From Fallopia convolvulus (Eukaryota > Streptophyta > Magnoliopsida > Caryophyllales > Polygonaceae): 64,000 nt of DNA. The number at the start of each line of letters is the position of its first letter. The stretch's first letter is position 1. A program made the position numbers and the translations under genes. The notes beneath the pieces are model-generated. The model ran no database searches. It saw only the letters and a list, made by a program, of their open reading frames with translations, and had not been told where the DNA came from. Below, piece by piece: positions 23,076 to 34,290 of this stretch. Where the stretch lies: NCBI GenBank assembly GCA_964016875.1, contig OZ024736.1, positions 4,958,001 to 5,022,000 on the forward strand, in the 5' to 3' direction.

Positions 23076-24630
23076 TGTTGAGAGGGTTTCTCGGCCAACA
23101 AATAAATTTGTAAGTCAAGACCCCGCTGAGTATAGTGGAGTCAGGATCGTTCCACAGGAAGCAAGGTTGTTTGTCTATCAATCTAAAAAAATCAAACAAA
23201 AACAAATAAAACACTCACGAGATGCCTCGTTAAGGATGTTGTCAAGATCGTTAACGAGCCACAGAAAACAAAAATTTTAACTAACGACCTAATAAAATTC
23301 TAATTAAAATTCGGTACCGAGGCAAGTACTCATCAACGAAGATTTACCAGAAATAATTCAAATAAAGCAAAAATCTAGGACAAGGGACACCACAACATAG
23401 CTAAGCATAAGAATTCGTAAGAAGATAAGATCATGCCTTTAAACAGATAGAGTCATCAACTTTCGTTGACTTAGTAAGTAAATTAATCTACTTTCGCATC
23501 CTAATTCATTTAATAGCTTGTTTTGGATCTAAAGCTTGAAATTTTCGTTTTCAAACAATATCAACCTTCAAGTTACTAACTTCATCTTTCAATTCAGTTA
23601 AAAACTCAAATTACCTCCACTTTCGTTTTGGTATTAAGCATAACAAACAATTCTCAATAAAAGATAAAAGGCATTCAACACACAATCTTACTCATCAATC
23701 ATGCTCAACTATGTCGGGCTTAACCCCGACCCTAGAAAAATAAACTACTCACTAATCATAACTAAGGAACTAAAAACTTCAATAAAAAGAAACATTGAAA
23801 CAAAACTCAAAACTCAAATTAATAAGAAAAATATATCGTCTTACAGAGATTCAGAAGAAACCGAAAAAAACATCAAAACACCGAACCACAATCACGACCA
23901 GCGACCACCCGGCGACCGTCGTCTACCGAGCCTCGGCGGTCTACTTCCGATCCGATCTCTCTCTCTCTCCTTCGGTCGTCCTCAAAATCTCCTCCAAAAT
24001 TAAGCTCTCTAAAAACTTCTCTAAATCAAGCCCCCCTCTTTCTATGCTAGATAGAAGGGTATTTATACTAAAAAGCTAAAAACTAAAAAGGATAAAAGAT
24101 ATAAACTTTCCTAAAAAGATAGAAACAATCTCTAAAAGATAGAAATAAAATCTAAAAAGATATTAAGACCTAAAATACATATTCTAACAACCCAAAAAGA
24201 TTCTAAAAAGATACTCAATCGATACGGAAATAAATTCCCGCTCAGGATCGGTGAATTATAAAAATAACACTCGAAATCTTTCTTTTCGTGGCCTCGTTAA
24301 CGAGCCCTCACAGCCTCGTTAACGAGCCCTCACAGCCTCGTTAACGAGACTGGGCTTTGTTTTCTTCAACACTTCCTCTTGTACTCTCGAGCTCCGACTT
24401 CTTCAATCTTGCACTCCTCCGTCTCTTGTTGTGATACTCCAAATTCAACTCCATTCAGCTCCTTTCCTCGCTAAAACCTACAAAATTCACAAAATAGCGT
24501 AGATTCCACTCTTTTCACCGAAATATGCAAAACTATCTAAAAATACTCAAAACTAAGCCTAAACTAAACAAAACTAAACCTAATAAGCAAAGAAAACCTA
24601 TCAAAAACTATACTAAAAATGCGAATATCA
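23076..24630 (-). repeat. Element N 3' LTR
   Basis: This 1555-bp copy has three tandem 22-bp units with TCGTTAACGA (from 24294), where the other LTR has two. It also has an extra CT-rich stretch near 23955-23975. Otherwise it matches 31945-33458 closely. Confidence 0.92.
24294..24347. repeat. Three tandem 22-bp palindrome units in the element N 3' LTR
   Basis: TCGTTAACGA starts at 24294, 24316 and 24338, with GCCCTCACAGCC between copies. The 5' LTR has two units (33144 and 33166). There are no spacers of changing sequence, so this is a minisatellite and not a CRISPR array. Confidence 0.9.
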
Positions 24631-26396
24631 AAATATCCCATACTTAGACTTGCTTGTCCTCAAGCAATAAACAAGACACTAACCAAAACCAAAACAAATC
24701 ATGCTCATCAAGACATAGCCATCTTCTAAAAAGCAACATCTACACATAAGAAAATTATAGCAAAAGACTATTAACATCCTCACACATATATGCACTTAAA
24801 TAGACATAAAATAATATAATCCAACCTCTCAAGGGATATGTGTTTCACTCAACTCTCAAGTGTTTGGGTTTTATAAATTCAATCTCTCAACTCATCTTAT
24901 ATACAAAAACTCATAGAAATTGGAACTTATATCACCAATACTCTCCACCCAAGATTTGTCAAAACAAGCAAAAAAATCATCAAGAGAACTTAGGCTCAAT
25001 GAAAAACTTCATAGAAGCTTCCATTCGGTCGGGTTGTAATGGGGCTTGGTAATAACAAATAGGCGTGGAAATATTTTGGTCATGTGGTGCTAATAATATC
25101 CGGGAATCAAAGACTCCTAAAAACTCACATCTCACCAAAACTCTCATAAAACAACATACCAAACTCACTCTTCTTTATGCACACTCATTTTCACTCACCC
25201 TTTATCATCCTAGAAAGTCTCATAACAAAAATAAAAGAATCTCTTGATATTATCTTTAAACACAAATGCACCTTAACTCTTCACCTCTTTTTAATTTCCT
25301 TCTTTTTTTTTGCCTTTTTTTTCTTCTTTTTTCTCTTTTCTCGTTGCCTCGTTAACGAGCCCACATCCGGGTCGTTAACGATCCACCGTATACTTCCTTT
25401 TCTTTTTATACACTATATCCATCAAAAACTTTATTGTGTGCATTTTTTCTATCAAGAGACCTTTCTTACATGTAATAACAAGAGACTTCCAATCTACCCT
25501 TCCCAAATACCCTTCAATTCAAGCAAACATAAACTCTTTTCTTTTTAACATAACACAAAACTTTACCTCTCCAATCTAAGTCCTAATTCCCGGATAGGGT
25601 CAAACTTATCTCGGCTAGGGAATAATTTTTGTGGAGCTAAAAATAAAAGGTTTCAGGCCAGAATTGGTTATCAAGAGAAGGAATAATGTAAAGGTAGATA
25701 GGGAATAATAGGGCTTATAAAAATAAGTTCTCCATCATATGATTTTCACAAGTAATGAACTAAAAAATCTTATAAGGGTTTCAAGAAATAGATAGCCATC
25801 ACAATTCCAAGAGATAATATGCATAAAGAGAGTAAATCACACAAGAAAAGAAGAGGGATTCATGATGTCCTCCCTATAAGGCCAAAATACTCACAAGGTA
25901 AATTTTTGTTGGATTGCATCATCTATGCTATAAAGTATATGTGCTCAATTGCATCAAATGCTATTCTCTTCTAAAAAACAATAATTTCAATTTTAAGAAT
26001 CTGGCTATACTTTTAAAGACATGTTTGCAAGGAATTATATGATTAAGCTAGTGATTGCTATCATAGAACTTAAGAAGGGATATTTATCAATTCTAAACTC
26101 TTTTTGGATTTTTTTCATTTTTTCAACTTTTTTCAATTTTTCGAATTTTTTGGTTTTAAAGAAATAACAACTACATAGAACACAAAAACACCTAGGACAT
26201 AATTTTTCTACTTTCTCCCCACCCCATACTTAAAATTACAGTGTCCCCACTGTAAGAAAAATAAGAAGAAGAGGTAAAAAGAAATAGAAAACAAAACAAA
26301 AGAAAAAAGAAAAAAGAAAAAAGAAAAAAGAAAAAGAAAAGACATAAAACTTACAAAAGTGGAAACAAGGAAAAGAAACTTCATCTTGAGCTTGAA
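24631..26396 (-). other. Element N 3' non-coding interior
   Basis: This is AT-rich, pyrimidine-run sequence between the Athila-type gene and the 3' LTR. It holds two TCGTTAACGA palindromes (25349 and 25372) and a GAAAAAA-type microsatellite (26302-26340). The polypurine tract next to the LTR is weak (TATGGGATATTT on the minus strand). No gene is visible. Confidence 0.6.
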
Positions 26397-28007
26397 TCAA
26401 CGGTTCAGTGGAGGAAAATAGTGCTCAAAGTTCCCCATGAAGTCGTACATCATCCTCCAACGCTCAGCATCCTCCGCCTCTCTCTGACGCTGCCTCTCAT
26501 CCTCCATTGACATGCGAGCGGAATAGACGGTTTCCCATCTATCCATCCTCCTATGAATGTGATCCGTCTGGAGGTGAAGCTGCTGCATCCGTGCAGAAAG
26601 ATCATCGGCCCATGGTGGTGGTATACTCGATCCTGCGTACTCGGGCTGAGGAGGTGGTGGGTAGTGAGGCTGGAAATGATCTTGATACATCACCGGGTTG
26701 TAAGGCATGAGTCCATAAGCATGAGGGTCGACAGGAGCTGGTGGTGGGTCGACAGGAGCTCTCGGCACCTCGTTAACGAAGCTGGGTGCCTCGTTAACAG
26801 CGTTGGGTTGTGGCTGGAAGTGGTCGTTAACGACCCCGGTGGCCTCGTCAACGAAGATGTGGCCTCCTAGCACCTCCGTGTCCATGTCTTCTTCTTCAAA
26901 GTTGAGCTCCTCAGTGTCGCCCTCGGTGTCGGCTTCTTCGGTGTCGTTGCCTACTACCTCGGTATCCTCTTGTTCATCTTCTTCTTCATATTCATCCACG
27001 TCGTCCCGCTCAAACCGAGTTTCACATGGCCGAAGCGAGAGCTCGTCCTCCAGTTTTGGCTCCAATGGGTAGGGATGTCCCGTCCACACCTCGTACCAAT
27101 TTGGTACATAGAGTAGCTCGTACATGTCGAGGGAAGGTATGACTAGTCGATCTTGAACCTTCACCTTGTAGCCTCCCTCGGCTTGCACGAAAATCCCGGC
27201 ACTATACCAATAGTTTTTGTTGAGAAGTTGGGCGTGAGCCGGTGTGTAGCGGGTGAGATCGACTCCGAGGTTTTTAGCCAAGAGGCTAACCAAATTGCCA
27301 CACCACACCTCCTTGGACTTGGTGGATTTCTCGACGTAGTAGAGCCATTCCTACCCCAAATTCAAGGGGCCGGGCTCCTCAAAGAGGATGGTACGGAAGC
27401 AAGTGACCTCCGTTCTTGTAGGCCGGTTCAACTCTTTCTTCGGCCAAAATGTTGCGGCGAGGACTCTCAAAATAATCCGGAAGATGGGGTTGACTATGTT
27501 TGCCCCGGATAGCGCCGCGGTAGAGGATTGAACCTCCCCGGTGATGTAGCTCCAAGTGCGGGTCACTCGGTAGTCCTTCAAGCTATAATCTCTCGACGGA
27601 TTTGGGAGCTCCAAGATTGCATTGAACTCCGCCATGGTGAAGTCACGGTCCTCGTTACCAAGCCGGAACCGAATTCGTCCCGCCGAGGTCTTTGACGAGA
27701 AATTGGTCTCCAAAGTGGCCAAGAACTCGGATGTGAGGGCCGGGTAATGTGGCAAGCTCTCTTGCTTCAACAGGTTGGCGGCCCCAAGGATGATGAAGGC
27801 GTCCTTGACATCTGTGTAGATGCCCGTAGTGACGGCGCTAGACTTCGAGAACCATCGGGTATAATGGTCCTTCTCCAAAAAATCCCGGTAGCGCCTTACT
27901 TGGCTCTGACTGCTCAAAATCACATCATCCACTCGAGGTGGGGATGGAGACCTATGGTTCCTCCTCTTCTTCTGGGCTCGGGTAGCGGGTCTGCTTGAAC
28001 TAGCCAT
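26397..28007 (-). pseudogene. Athila ORF1-type protein of element N, one in-frame stop
   Basis: The start is the ATG near 28007 (MASSSRPATRAQKKRR), not the longer non-ATG extension. The first part (to 27351) resembles the Athila retrotransposon ORF1 family (YTRWFSKSSAV, FTMAEFNAILELP, TEVTCFRTIL). A TAG at about 27353 interrupts it. The same frame continues to 26397 (WLYYVEKSTKSKEVW, MYELLYVPNWYEVWTG). A strongly acidic segment (about 27010-26880) follows, then VNEA/VNEV/VDP repeats encoded by the TCGTTAACGA units, then a Pro/Gln-rich tail and a charged helix (RQRQREAEDAERW). About 537 codons in all. The molecular role of this family is not settled. Confidence 0.75.
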
Positions 28008-28055
28008 GGATCCTACAAAATAATCGAGAATTTTTCCAAGATAAGATCCACTCAA

Positions 28056-29321
28056 AAATAATAGGCTCGAGACCCCATACTTGGTCTCAAAATTAACCTC
28101 GGAATCATTCGTAAACTACCCAATTGGGTTGTCCACGATTCTGGGCTCGGATCGATCGATGAAGAATTACAGGGTCGATAACGAGCCTGGGTGGGTCGTT
28201 AACGAGCCACCGAGAGCAAAACCTGAATTTTCCGAAATTCAATCTACCTCTAATTAAGCACAAATCAAGCATGCAATCTTCTATTATTCTCCACATATCC
28301 CCCATCGGGTATAAGCACCCCATACTTACTCAATTGCTCATCCCGAACATGCTAAAAATTACCCGGAATTTTGATATGCAAAGATTGAACTTTTAGATCT
28401 AGAACAAGAAAAATTCATGCTTTCCTAACTAAAGATTACAATTGCCAATCTAACATGAATAATCTTTCCTAAAACATGAACAACTAAGCACAATCAAGAA
28501 TTTTTAGGAACGAAATTAAGCATGCTCATCGACCTTCTTAAGAATCATTATTCAAGATATGAAATTTCAACCCTATAGATAATCAATCATGCAATTTCAA
28601 GCAAGGGTTTAGAAATCATACCGGAGAACCGAAAATTTGAAGAACAAGGGTCGGAATCGGGGTGGTTAACGAACTACGGTCTCGTCGGTGAACGGTTTCC
28701 GAGCTTCGGTGACTACGACCCCTTGGTGATCGGTAGTGTGAGGGATTCCGACTCGGTGGGAGAGAAGGGAGAGGGATTGAGAGTGTTTTGGGTTTGAGAG
28801 TGAATTTTGAGAGGATTGTGGTAGAATTTTGGAATGGGTAGAAGTGTTTTTATAGGAGGGGTAAGGGTAGAAGGGGGGGGGGGGGGGCGGCTAGGGTAGA
28901 ATAGATAGATTAGGTTAAAAATACTTACCTGCCCCGTATTGTGACGAATCGGGTCTTCCGAACCGGGTCGTTAATGAGCCTGGGTGGGTCGTTAACGAGC
29001 CGCCGTGGCCTTCTTGAGTGATTTTTCGACCCCTTTCTCCTGAAATCTTGTTAGCTCAAAAAATCTAATTTCTATCCTAGTTAAAACTAAAACTAAAAAT
29101 AAAAGAAAGCTAAGAAATAATTTAAAAAGAAAAATAAAATAAAATAAAATAAAATAAAATAAAATAAAATAAACCTATTCTAAAAAGCGGGTTGCCTCCC
29201 GTAAGCGCTATGTTTAACGTCGTTAGCCCAACGAGCTCCCTTGCTAGTCTCATGGTGGTTCATGCATGGCCGTGTTGGGGTCTTGAGATACCCTGCTTGT
29301 AGCCTTACTGCCTCTGTGTGC
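28056..29321 (-). other. Element N spacer where RT-integrase would be expected
   Basis: No coding similarity is seen. It holds a run of 15 G (28873-28887), an AAAAT microsatellite (29131-29172), exact palindromes at 28196 and 28989, and near copies at 28175, 28663 and 28968. Confidence 0.65.
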
Positions 29322-30185
29322 TTAAATTGTTAGATTAAGGCCCTTTTCTTCTATCGGCAAGCTCGATATCCCTGGGTTGTTAGTGTAGTCCGAAAGCCAA
29401 GGTGGTTTGGACTTTTCTGTAACCTCTGTAGTAGGGCCTTGGTTGAGCTCATGCATGTGGGACTCAGTGATCGGCAGATGAGGCTCGGTAGGGACTGTGG
29501 TGTCGAGTTCGGGTTGAGTCAACTCTATTTGTGCCACTCCAATTGGGTCGTTGGCTTTTTGATCCAAGTTGAATTCCACCCGTTCTTCTCCTATATCAAA
29601 AGTGAGGAGTCCCTTCTGTACATCTACTCTTGCTCCTGCTGTGGCTAAGAATGGTCGCCCGAGAATTATGGGGACATGAGGGTCTTCAGGCATATCAAGG
29701 ACGATAAAATCATTCGGTATAAAGAATTTCCCGACTTGAATAGGGTAATCGTCCACTACTCCTGTGGCCTTGACACTTGACCCATCTGCCATGTACAGAT
29801 TCATGTCTACTGGCTCTAGTGGTCCCATATTGGCTTTAGACCAGATTGAGAGCGAAACAAGACTAGCACTGGCACCAAGATCGCATAAAGCTTTGAACTT
29901 GTGGTTGCCTATGCCGATTGTGATTGCAAACCTCCCGAGATCTCCCAGCTTTTCTGGTAGAGCTATTGGTCTGACTTCATCCTGCAGCTCTGTAATGGAC
30001 CTTTTCCTGCTAAGAATATCTTTCAAAAATTTTCGGTAAGCCGGCATTTCGCTTAGGGCCTCAACGAATGGGATGGAAATATTAATGCCCTGAAGAATCT
30101 TAACGAAACGCTTGAACTTACTCTCAGTAGAGTCCATAGATTTCTTAGTTGGAAATGGAAGAGATTTCACCATTCTCGGAACCAA
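29322..30185 (-). pseudogene. Element N retropepsin-like protease region
   Basis: This 287-codon frame holds the aspartic protease of Athila-type elements: FAITIGIGNHKFKALCDLGAS (active-site DLGAS in place of DTG, as I recall for Athila), then MADGSSVKATGVV, FIVLDMPEDPHVPIILGRPFL and GLLTFDIG. It lies in a different frame from gag (30275-31858), so a frameshift near 30395 separates them. Upstream the frame reads Asn-Asp-Pro-rich heptads. The frame ends in LPIEEKGLNLTI-stop with no RT after it. Confidence 0.8.
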
Positions 30186-30274
30186 GTTAGGCTCGAGAGG
30201 TGAGAGTACCGGGTCGACACTAGGGTCGATTGATGTCCTCGGCGGGTCATTACCGACCCTAATGGGGTCGTTAA

Positions 30275-31858
30275 CTACCCTGGGATTGAGAGGAAGGCTT
30301 GGATTAGTAGACTTACCTGGGTTAGGGTCGTTAGATACCCTCGGAGCCTCGTCATCCTGGTTTGTAGGCTCGGTACGTGCTCTCGCTGGCTCGTAACGAG
30401 CTGGTTGGCGAGATCTTGTTCCTCCTTCTCTTCAGCTTGAATTCTCTCCGGTAGTGTCTTCCCACTTCTGAGGTGTACCGCTGCTATTTGGCCCCTAGGG
30501 TTCTCCTCGGGGCGGCCCGGGAGTTGCCCTTGTGGTCTTGGAATCCGTGCGGCTAGGTCCCCTAGTTGGGAATCAACGCTCCTCTTCCAAATATCGAACT
30601 CTCCCCATCTTTTATCTTGTCGGTTCAGTTTGACTTGAACTTCATCTACTTTGTTGTTCACTCCGTTGATGCTCTCTTTAATCTCCTGAACCCATGATGG
30701 CGTCTCCTGATGGTCTGGAGGTCGATATGGTGCAGGTCGTCTATCTGGTGGGGGCCCTGCATAATTTTGACTTGTATTCTGATTGCCCCATGGTTGATAG
30801 TTGTTCGACCTGTCATTATAATTAGGTTGGTTCCTGTAGGGTCCTCTCATGTAATTCATCTCAGCTATTGTCTTAGCGGTTCTAACCTGCTCAATGTTAG
30901 TGCATGCAGAAGTACTATGTGCAGAAGAACCACATTCTTGACATGATTGAGAGGATTTCAGAAAACTTACCTGTTTCCTTAGACGGTTGAACTCATCTGG
31001 TAAGAATTGATTTTTAACATCGGGGTCAACTTCATCTCGGTTGGGTACATAGAGACGTTTTTGAGTTTGTGGAGCCTGCTGGGTTCCGTACATAGCATCG
31101 TAATTTGCCAGCTTGTCCAACAGTTCCCACGCGTCTGTCGGGTTCATCTCTATAAAACCGCACGCAGTATGCGTGTTGATGCGGTTCTTGGTCTTTGCGT
31201 TGATACCCTAGAAAAAGATTTCTTGCAATACATATAAAAGTTACCCATGAGTAGGGCACTGTCTAAGCATCTCTTTGAATCTTTCCCATGTTTCAACAAA
31301 TGTTTCATTAGGCAACTGGTGATAAGAGGTGATTTGTTTCCTTAACTCCGTTGTCTTGGCAGGAGGGAAAAATTTTGTAAGAAATTGATCATACAAAGCT
31401 TTCCAAGTCTTGATAGACTTAGAAGGTAGGCTCTCTAACCGGTTCAGGGCCTTTCCTGTAAGAGACCATCTAAAAGCTTTTAACAGAACATATTCTAACA
31501 AGACACCTTCAGCAGCTATGGTGTCACATAAATCAAGAAAATTTCTAATATGCTCCATAGGGCACTCAACAGGTTTCCCTTCAAACTGAGCCCGTTTGAT
31601 TAAGGATATAAATTGAGATTTGATCTCAAAAGGTTTCTCTATCGCTGGAAGCACAATAGGGGATTCTGGCACCCTCAGTTTCGGATGCATGTATTGCTTG
31701 ACATTCCTTGGATAGGCGTCCAACTCTTCTTGCAGTCGAGCCTTGTCAGCTCGTTGATGCTCAGCTTCTGCGTCTGCGCCGTCCTTCTCGGCTTTCAGTG
31801 CCTCCATCTGGGTCCGGAGGATCTCTAACTCTCGAGCCATCTCTTCTGCTGTGGCCAT
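30275..31858 (-). pseudogene. Element N gag, two stops and a frameshift
   Basis: The start is the ATG at 31858 (MATAEEMARELEIL), preceding a coiled-coil-like charged region. The retrotransposon gag domain follows (FLDLCDTIAAEGV, LLKAFRWSLTGKA, TWKALYDQFLTKFFP, ETFVETWERFKEML). A TAA at 31243-31241 and a TAG near 31212-31210 break it, but the frame is unchanged and resumes with MNPTDAWELLDKLANYD. The zinc knuckle CQECGSSAHSTSAC and an Asn/Tyr-rich region come next. The final 40 or so codons are out of frame after a shift near 30395. Confidence 0.82.
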
Positions 31859-31923
31859 GGCTCGGTTTTCTCGGAGTCGACGGTGCAGGGAACGTTCTGG
31901 TTCTGAGTAATAAATTCGTTGCT

Positions 31924-31941
31924 TCCCCGGCAACGACGCCA
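31924..31941 (-). promoter_or_regulatory. Element N primer-binding site (tRNA-Asp type)
   Basis: On the minus strand TGGCGTCGTTGCCGGGGA starts three bases past the 5' LTR. It differs by one base from the Athila-type site complementary to the tRNA-Asp 3' end. Confidence 0.75.
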
Positions 31942-31944
31942 ATT

Positions 31945-33458
31945 TGTTGAGAGGGTTTCTCGGCCAACAAATAAATTTGTAATTCAAGACCCCGCTGAGT
32001 ATAGTGGAGTCAGGATCGTTCCACAGGAAGCAAGGTTGTTTGTCTATCAATCTAAAAAAATCAAACAAAAACAAATAAAACACTCACGAGATGTCTCGTT
32101 AACGATGTTGTCAAGATCGTTAACGAGCCACCGAACACAAAAATTTTAACTAACGACCTAATAAAATTCTAATTAAAATTCAGTACCGAGGCAAGTACTC
32201 AACAACGAAGATTTACCAGAAATAATTCAAATAAAGCAAAAATCTAGGACAAGGGACACCACAACATAGCTAAGCATAAGAATTCGTAAGAAGATAAGAT
32301 CATGCCTTTAAACAGATAGAGTCATCAACTTTCGTTGACTTAGTAAGTAAATTAATCTACTTTCGCATCCTAATTCACTTAATAGCTTGTTTTGGATCTA
32401 AAGCTTCAAACGTTCGTTTTCAAACAATATCAACCTTCAAGTTACTAACTTCATCTTTCAATTCAGTTAAAAACTCAAATTACCTCCACTTTCGTTTTGG
32501 TATTAAGCACAACAAACAATTCTCAATAAAAGATAAAAGGCATTCAACACACAATCTTACTTATCAAACATGCTCAACTATGTCGGGCTTAACCCCGACC
32601 CTAGAAAAATAAACTACTCACTAATCATAACTAAGGAACTAAAAACTTCAATAAAAAGAAACATTGAAACCAAACTCAAAACTCAAATTAATAAGAAAAA
32701 TATATCGTCTTACAGAGATTCAGAAGAAACCGAAAAAAACATCAAAACACCGAACCACAATCACGACCAGCGACCACCCGGCGACCATCGTCTACCGAGC
32801 CTCGGCGGTCTACTTCCAGCCTCGGCGGTCCTCAAAATCTCCTCCAAAATTAAGCTCTCTATAAACTTCTCTAAATCAAGCCCCCCTCTTTCTATGCTAG
32901 ATAGAAGGGTATTTATACTAAAAAGCTAAAAACTAAAAAGGCTAAAAGATATAAACTTTCCTAAAAAGATAGAAACAATCTCTAAAAGATAGAAATAAAA
33001 TCTAAGAAGATATTAAGACCTAAAATACATATTCTAACAACCCCAAAAGATTCTAAAAAGATACTCAACCGATACGGAAATAAATTCCCGCTCAGGATCG
33101 GTGAATTATAAAAATAACACTCGAAATCTTTCTTTTCGTGGCCTCGTTAACGAGCCCTCACAGCCTCGTTAACGAGTCTGGGCTTTGTTTTCTTCAACAC
33201 TTCCTCTTGTACTCTCGAGCTCCGACTTCTTCAATCTTGCACTCCTCCGTCTCTTGCTGTGATACTCCAAATTCAACTCCATTCAGCTCCTTTCCTCGCT
33301 AAAACCTACAAAATTCACAAAATAGCGTAGATTCCACTCTTTTCACAGAAATATGCAAAACTATCTAAAAATACTCAAAACTAAGCCTAAACTAAACAAA
33401 ACTAAACCTAATAAGCAAAGAAAACCTATCAAAAACTATACTAAAAATGCGAATATCA
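31945..33458 (-). repeat. Element N 5' LTR
   Basis: This 1514-bp LTR pairs with 23076-24630. It holds palindromes at 32096, 32117, 33144 and 33166, in two pairs spaced 21 and 22 bp. Confidence 0.92.
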
Positions 33459-33463
33459 CGATC

Positions 33464-34290
33464 ACATCGACGCGACCAACCGCGCCGTTGCCATTCGCCG
33501 CTTGCACGAGAGGACTCGAGTCCAATTGGAGCGCCGGGCTGCACAATATAAGGCACAACACAACAAAGGCCGCCGACGCCTCGTCTTCAACCCCGGAGAC
33601 CTCGTTTGGTTGCACCTCCGGAAGGACCGTTTCCCGGACGCCCGGATAACCAAGCTTCACCAGCGTGGAGACGGCCCTTTCAAGGTCTTGGAGCGCATCG
33701 GCGATAACGCATACAAGATCGACCTCCCCGGCAAGTATTCTGTTCACTCCACTTTCAACGTTGCTGATCTCTCCCCGACAACGCATACGGGGACGTTTCC
33801 CAACCAAGTGGGGGAGGGTGATGCGACCCCGTCTATGGATGCTAGCCAAGAGGTCGAGGCCTTTACTCTTCGCTCCGATGGACCAGTCACCCGTGCCAGG
33901 ACCTGTGCCATCGAGACCGCGACACAGTCACTAGTGTCGCGCCTCTCCGCTGGTCACGGCGCGCCTTGCATTGCTACCTCGCTCGGCACCATCACGATCG
34001 TCGGCGCCAAGGAACCTCGTTACGACTTCTCGGACCAGCCGTGCCAAGACTCGTCGTCCTCGAGCATCGGATCGCAAGTCGAGGTCGCCACTAGCCTTCG
34101 CCAAGACCTCGTACCGGGACTCAACCTCAGGTCGTCACACGAGGTTCTCGCATCGGACATCGTGGTCAAGTCGCAACATGAGGTTCTCGGATGCTTCGGA
34201 GAACCTCAAGTTCCCGAGACCTCGCCAGCACCGTCGCCAACGCCCAGCTCCGTGCCAGCATCCTCGCCAGTGCCCAGCTCCGCGCCCTGA
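33464..34290 (+). pseudogene. Element A integrase C-terminus running into the 3' LTR
   Basis: After the element N insertion the A frame resumes in phase (HIDATNRAVAIRRLHERTR). It holds the conserved integrase C-terminal block FNPGDLVWLHLRKDRFP, GDGPFKVLERIGDNAYKIDLPG and HSTFNVADLSP. The frame passes the polypurine tract and enters the 3' LTR at 33819, adding about 157 codons rich in Ser/Pro/Ala. I recall such LTR-overlapping tails from CRM chromoviruses. This section itself is open. Confidence 0.82.
33806..33818 (+). promoter_or_regulatory. Element A polypurine tract
   Basis: AAGTGGGGGAGGG ends at the base before the 3' LTR and is the primer for plus-strand synthesis. It also lies inside the integrase reading frame. 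Confidence 0.75.

Larger units (their letters stand above)
23076..33458 (-). mobile_element. Element N: Athila-like Ty3 element without RT/integrase, in the integrase of A
   Basis: The ends are TGTTGAGAGG...GCGAATATCA with the perfect TSD CGATC (23071-23075 and 33459-33463). It is transcribed leftward: 5' LTR 33458-31945, PBS, gag, protease, a spacer, an Athila ORF1-type gene, a long AT-rich 3' part, then 3' LTR. Only about 1.27 kb lies between protease and Athila ORF1, and nothing there resembles RT, RNase H or integrase. It must therefore have depended on enzymes from another element. It carries the repeated palindrome TCGTTAACGA throughout. Confidence 0.92.

Noticed and set aside
24294..24347. 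Regularly spaced palindromes resembling a short CRISPR array
   Set aside because: Units are tandem with constant spacers, inside a plant LTR.
26803..27072. Ser-rich plus-strand frame of 89 codons
   Set aside because: Antisense of the acidic segment of the Athila-type gene.
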